A stretch of 64,000 nt of DNA. It comes from Heracleum sosnowskyi (taxonomy: Eukaryota; Streptophyta; Magnoliopsida; Apiales; Apiaceae). Every line of letters begins with the position of its first letter. Positions within the stretch are counted from its first letter, which is position 1. This document shows, piece after piece, positions 62,614 to 64,000 of this stretch. Below the pieces are notes generated by a model. That model was not told the origin of the DNA and did no database searches. It saw only the letters and a program-made list of their open reading frames with translations. Both the position numbers and the translations under genes were made by a program. The stretch lies in the NCBI GenBank assembly GCA_030848705.1, contig CM061245.1, positions 60,786,006-60,850,005 of the forward strand, read 5' to 3'.

Positions 62614-64000
62614 CTACGAGAAAATATCCACAAAATGGCCCGCTTCGATTTTTCCCCATTTTCCTTGTATACCTCCCTTTAGAGGCAAACGTAATCGGGC
62701 GTCCCCTGGTATCTGCTACGATTCAGGCACGGACAGCCCCAAATGAACTTTTCGTCAATTCTATAAACCCATAGGGTAAAACTACGAGAAAATATCCACA
62801 AAATGGCCCGCTACTATTTGTCCCCATTTTCCTAGTATAGCTCCCTTTAGAGGTAAACGTAATCGGGCGTCCCCTGGTATCTGCTACGATTCAGGCACGG
62901 ACAGCCCCAAATGAAATTTTCTGCAATTCTATAAACCCATAAGGTGAAACTACGAGAAAATATCCACAAAATGGCCCGCTTCGATTTTTCCCCATTTTCC
63001 TTGTATACCTCCCTTTATTAGAGGTAAACGTAATCGGGTGTCCCCTGATATCTGCTACGATTCAGGCACGGACAGCCCCAAATGAACTTTTCTGCAATTC
63101 TATAAACCCATAGGGTAAAACTACGAGAAAATATCCACAAAATGGCCCGCTTCAATTTGTCCCCATTTTCCTAGTATAGCTCCCTTTAGAGGTAAACGTA
63201 ATCGGGTGTCCCCTGGTATCTGCTACGATTCAGGCACGGACAGCCCCAAATGAACTTTTCTGCAATTCTATAAACCCATAAGGTGAAACTACGAGAAAAT
63301 ATCCACAAAATGGCCCTCTTCGATTTTTCCCCATTTTCCTTGTATAGCTCCCTTTAGAGGTAAACGGAATCGGGCGTCCCCTGATATCTGCTACGATTCA
63401 GGCACGGACAGCCCCAAATGAACTTTTCTGCAATTCTATAAACCCATATGGTGAAACTACGAGAAAATATCCACAAAATGGCCCGCTTCAATTTGTCCCC
63501 ATTTTCCTAGTATAGCTCCTTTTAGAGGTAAACGTAATCGGGCGTCCCCTGGTATCTGCTACGATTCAGGCACGGACAGCCCCAAATGAACTTTTCTGCA
63601 ATTCTATAAACCCATAGGGTAAAACTACGAGAAAATATCCACAAAATGGCCCTCTTCAATTTTTCCCCATTTTCCTTGGATAGCTCCCTTTAGAGGTAAA
63701 CGTAATCGGGCGTCCCTGGTATCTGCTACGATTCAGGCACGGACAGCCCCAAATGAACTTTTCTGCAATTCTATAAACCCATAGGGTGAAACTACGAGAA
63801 AATATCACAAAATGGGCGGCTTCAATTTTTCCCCATTTTCCTTGTATAGCTCCCTTTAGAGGTAAACGTAATCGGGCATCCCCTGGTATCTGCTACGATT
63901 CAGGCACGGACAACCCCAAATGAACTTTTCTGCAATTCTATAAATCCATAGGGTGAAACTACGAGAAAATATCCACAAAATGGTCGGCTTCAATTTTTCC

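Larger units (their letters stand above)
23498..64000 (-). repeat. Satellite array, right arm (inverted orientation)
   Basis: About 241 monomers of the same family as the left arm, but every one lies in the opposite orientation, so the plus strand shows the reverse complement landmarks (CTATAAACCCATAGGGT, GAGAAAATATCCACAAAATGG, TTTTTCCCCATTTTCCT, GAGGTAAACGTAATCGGG, GGTATCTGCTACGATTCA). The average monomer is about 168.1 bp. This arm has its own variants not seen in the left arm: CGTCAATT in place of CTGCAATT, CGCTACTATTTGTCC, a TTA insertion giving CCCTTTATTAGAGG, and ATATCACAAAATGGGCGG. It is more homogeneous towards its right end. No foreign insertion was seen. The array continues past the window end. 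Confidence 0.97.
58716..64000 (-). repeat. 11-monomer HOR, 1,849-bp unit, distal right arm
   Basis: CGTCAATTC at 58,716, 60,565 and 62,753 delimits units of 1,849 and 2,188 bp; ATGGGCGGC at 59,775, 61,963 and 63,812 gives 2,188 and 1,849. The eleven types in order are: CGTCAATT with CGCTACTATTTG; TTATTAGAGG; CAATTTGTCC with GGGTGTCC; CCCTCTTCG with ACGGAATC; CATATGGTG with CTTTTAGAGG; CCCTCTTCAA with TTGGATAG and GTCCCTGG; ATATCACAAAATGGGCGG; AAATCCATAG with CACAGACAG; CCCCAATTTCC; GGTCGGC with GGGCATCCCC; CCCGCTTCG with GGCAAACG. The 2,188-bp spacing equals 1,849 plus a 339-bp two-monomer insertion. The copies look nearly identical. Confidence 0.87.

Noticed and set aside
1..64000. CRISPR array
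   Set aside because: The whole period is repeated; there are no short conserved repeats separated by unique spacers, and the period of about 168 bp is too long.

Overview
The whole window is one satellite DNA array. I found no gene, RNA gene, transposon, CRISPR array or stretch of unique sequence. About 380 head-to-tail copies of a roughly 168-bp monomer fill all 64,000 bases, and the array runs off both ends. A near nucleosome-length monomer in long homogenised arrays with higher-order repeats (HORs) and a strand switch is typical of eukaryotic centromeric or pericentromeric heterochromatin. I do not recognise the monomer family and cannot name the organism; plant and animal are both possible. 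Centromeric identity is an inference.

Layout: bases 1-23,497 are in one orientation (called forward here; about 141 monomers averaging about 167 bp). Bases 23,498-64,000 are in the opposite orientation (about 241 monomers averaging about 168 bp). The switch is a single point at 23,497/23,498. On both sides of it lie older-looking, poorly ordered monomers (about 21.4-26.6 kb), including a few that mirror each other across an axis near 23,345 and share private variants.

The left arm has three HOR domains: an 11-monomer, 1,832-bp unit in tandem (1.4-5.2 kb); a mosaic of re-copied segments (5.4-13.8 kb, offsets 3,841, 6,005 and 4,507 bp); and a 5-monomer, 827-bp unit (14.6-21.4 kb) overlain by a 1,498-bp tandem duplication. 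The right arm has a nearly perfect 5,199-bp (31-monomer) tandem duplication (26.6-37.0 kb), followed by a HOR whose unit varies by whole monomers (9, 10, 11, 13 and more; 1,513, 1,681, 1,849, 2,188 bp) and carries nested duplications with offsets of 3,194, 2,855, 6,384 and 3,867 bp.

No genes work together here. What can be read is the history of an array growing by unequal exchange or replication-based copying. Diagnostic variants, such as a 1-bp deletion found in every relevant monomer right of 43.29 kb and in none left of it, let the duplications be ordered in time. All offsets were measured by hand from shared markers; block edges are approximate to some tens of bases.
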